Shown here piece by piece: positions 62,634 through 64,000 of a DNA stretch of 64,000 nt. The stretch's first letter is position 1; the number at the start of each line of letters is the position of its first letter. Position numbers and translations under genes: made by a program. The notes beneath the pieces were generated by a model that was not told the origin of the DNA, did not search any database, and worked only from the letters and a program-made list of their open reading frames with translations. Source of the stretch: Oligoflexia bacterium (GTDB taxonomy: Bacteria; Bdellovibrionota_G; JANQFH01). The stretch covers positions 62,001 through 126,000 of the forward strand of contig JANQFH010000024.1 in NCBI GenBank assembly GCA_028277945.1, given 5' to 3'.

Positions 62634-62660
62634 TTGCTGGATATTAATACAAAAAAAGGC

Positions 62661-62689
62661 TTGTCCTGATCCCGTTAAATAGGTATACC
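62661..62689 (+). promoter_or_regulatory. Promoter for the IHF/HU-like gene
   Basis: TTGTCC (62661-62666), a 17-bp spacer and TATACC (62684-62689) form a fair promoter about 50 nt before the ATG at 62740. An AGGG precedes the ATG. Confidence 0.5.
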
Positions 62690-62739
62690 ATTTTATTAAA
62701 GATTTATCGGTTAAAGACTTAGAGTCGGGAGGGCTCAAT

Positions 62740-63027
62740 ATGGCACTGACGAAGGCGCACCTCATCGAAAAGGTTACTAATGAGGTTGGCCTCAACAAAA
62801 AGGTTGCCATGGAGATCATTGAGAGGTTCTTTGAGATCCTCAAAGGCTGCTTAGAGCGTAGCGAAGATTTAAAGATCTCAGGTTTTGGCACCTTTCATGT
62901 GCGCCAAAAAAAGACCCGTATGGGTCGCAACCCGCAAACCGGCGAAGCCATGGAGATCAGCGCGCGCAAAGTGGTCACCTTCAAACCGAGTCAACGCCTG
63001 CGCGACGCGCTTAATGGCAAGTCCTGA
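62740..63027 (+). CDS. ihfA: Integration host factor/HU-family DNA-binding protein
   Basis: A 95-residue histone-like protein. The N-terminal helices (MALTKAHLIEKVTNEVGLNKKVAMEIIERFFE in order) and the beta-arm motif SGFGTFHVRQKKTRMGRNP, followed by EISARKVVTFKPSQRLRDAL, match IHF-alpha more than HU. These proteins bend DNA and act in replication, transcription and recombination. A ribosome-binding site GGAGGG precedes the ATG. It meets the convergent minus-strand gene with only the stop codons between. Confidence 0.88.
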   Translation: MALTKAHLIEKVTNEVGLNKKVAMEIIERFFEILKGCLERSEDLKISGFGTFHVRQKKTRMGRNPQTGEAMEISARKVVTFKPSQRLRDALNGKS

Positions 63028-64000
63028 TCATTTCAACATCTTTTTCCGTCGTAACAACCAGATGTATTTCCAGCAGAAGAGCAGTGGCCAGCGTTTTTCG
63101 TAGGGTTTCACCTCAATCTGCCAACGTTGGGTCCTTTCAATTTTCACCAACATATACCCAGCCCAGTCTTTGACCGTCACCACGTACTTTGGCCAGCGCA
63201 ACAGGGCTCGTCTACGACTACGCCGAATAAACCTTTTGGTTTGACGTTGAGCCGCCCGACACTCCCCTCGTCGGTAGTGAGTTTTGTCTCTCTCCTGATC
63301 CAACCAGGTTGTCTTTGCCGCTGTATCGTCGAGGATGGGCAGAAAAAACTGGCGATAAAACTCCGTTTGACTCGCAAAGATTTTTTTTACCTTGTCTGTT
63401 GCTTCAACACGTGGCTCGCCGGTGTAACTCAACCGTAGTGCCGCCAAGATCGCTTCATCCGGACTAAAGCGGTTTGGCAGCAGCGGTAGAGAGCGTTGCA
63501 CTGCCTGTTGCATAGCATGGAGACAGCAGCGGACGATCTTAGACAGAACCTCTGGACGTTTCAGGTAGACAACGGCCAGACGTTTGCTGAAGCGACCCAC
63601 ATGGTAAACGTCGGCTGCTCTTGCCGAGGTTTCCCGCTCAAGGTCGTTCAAGGAGATGACCGAGTACTTACTGCTGCCATAGCGGTAGATGTTAGGTGGC
63701 AGCATGCGGTTGAGTTGGGCGTGCAGCCAACCAAGACGATGCCAACGCCGCTCTTGCGGGCGTCCACCACCGCCATAGAAACCGGCATAACTGTCGACGA
63801 TGACGTAGTAATCTGGAGTAGAGGTCGCTGTCGCCATGCCGGCATGCAAGCGCGAGCCATAGAAGAGAATGGCTAAGATTGCCGCTGCCCCAGGCTCACT
63901 CGTCTGGGTGAGCTCGCCTACAAACTGCTCGGCATGCGCATGATCCGTGAGCGGCTGCGGCTGGTAGGTTTGACGCAGCTGCTCCTCAAGCCGTGAGTGG
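63028..64000 (-). CDS. TAM41/Mmp37-like nucleotidyltransferase, 5' end missing
   Basis: The frame is open from 63028 to the right edge (about 324 residues seen), so the gene is cut at its N-terminus. It has a nucleotidyltransferase core ILFYGSRL followed by DYYVIVDSY (D-x-D-like acidic residues). Then KYSVISLNDL, YHVGRFSKRL and LSYTGEPRVEATDKVKKI with FYRQFFLPIL match the TAM41 CDP-diacylglycerol synthase pattern. The C-terminal region is Arg/Trp-rich with two hydrophobic stretches. TAM41 makes CDP-DAG for cardiolipin in mitochondria; bacterial examples would be phospholipid synthases. Homology is by eye. Confidence 0.6.
   Translation of the reverse strand, partial: HSRLEEQLRQTYQPQPLTDHAHAEQFVGELTQTSEPGAAAILAILFYGSRLHAGMATATSTPDYYVIVDSYAGFYGGGGRPQERRWHRLGWLHAQLNRMLPPNIYRYGSSKYSVISLNDLERETSARAADVYHVGRFSKRLAVVYLKRPEVLSKIVRCCLHAMQQAVQRSLPLLPNRFSPDEAILAALRLSYTGEPRVEATDKVKKIFASQTEFYRQFFLPILDDTAAKTTWLDQERDKTHYRRGECRAAQRQTKRFIRRSRRRALLRWPKYVVTVKDWAGYMLVKIERTQRWQIEVKPYEKRWPLLFCWKYIWLLRRKKMLK

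Overview
The window is about 64 kb of a Gram-negative bacterial chromosome centred on the replication-origin gene cluster. The order mnmE-jag-yidC-yidD-rnpA-rpmH (minus strand) facing dnaA-dnaN-gyrB-gyrA (plus strand) is the classical bacterial origin layout. Outer-membrane proteins, BamB- and BamD-like lipoproteins and TatAC show a Gram-negative envelope. Several traits point to a deltaproteobacterial-type lineage (the old Deltaproteobacteria and their relatives): a PATAN/DUF4388-DnaJ-TPR protein, a receiver protein with a long acidic Pro/Ala linker and a conserved C-terminal helix, an EF-G-like second GTPase, a DUF2723 membrane protein with C-terminal TPRs, and ATP-synthase F0 genes away from F1. 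I cannot name the phylum from sequence alone.

Layout. 1-6.6 kb: ribosome, secretion and replication genes, with a candidate oriC between dnaA and dnaN. 6.6-13.8 kb: gyrase, a BamD-like lipoprotein and hemL. 13.8-22.6 kb: an F0 ATP synthase cluster (atpZ, atpI, atpB, atpE) broken up by a secreted NlpC/P60-like hydrolase, a Fic gene, a minus-strand sugar-modification block (glycosyltransferase, methyltransferase, DegT-like aminotransferase) and, after atpE, an AbiEii-like toxin pair. 22.8-31 kb: a large unknown lipoprotein, a ChaN/Tiki-like domain fused to a CPBP protease, a class IV aminotransferase and PBP1A. 31-36.9 kb: a MoaA-like protein lacking two of three radical-SAM cysteines, tatA, tatC, a flavin-barrel protein, a transporter, an EVE protein and a frameshifted secreted-protein gene. 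36.9-46.9 kb: envelope proteins, thioredoxin, the J-domain protein, a heme block (CcsA/HemX-like, hemA, hemC, hemD), a PilX-like pilin and a receiver protein. 47-64 kb: valS, birA, a large secreted protein, an EF-G paralogue, a repeat protein, an envelope operon (TPR anchor, beta-barrel, BamB-like lipoprotein, DUF2723 protein, PgeF-like), an IHF/HU protein and a TAM41-like nucleotidyltransferase that runs off the right edge.

The most unusual content lies in short structured repeats. One family (171-259, 47057-47160, 56759-56969) has a conserved 33-nt loop and a CTGA/GAA internal motif, while both stems differ between copies yet stay complementary: compensatory change in a folded element. A second family is a perfect 52-54 bp palindrome, found twice, each time inside the start region of a BAM-type lipoprotein gene and read in frame, plus one half copy. 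A third, about 118 bp, lies beside one copy of the first family and inside another. Several structures also overlap ribosome-binding sites (valS, PBP1A).
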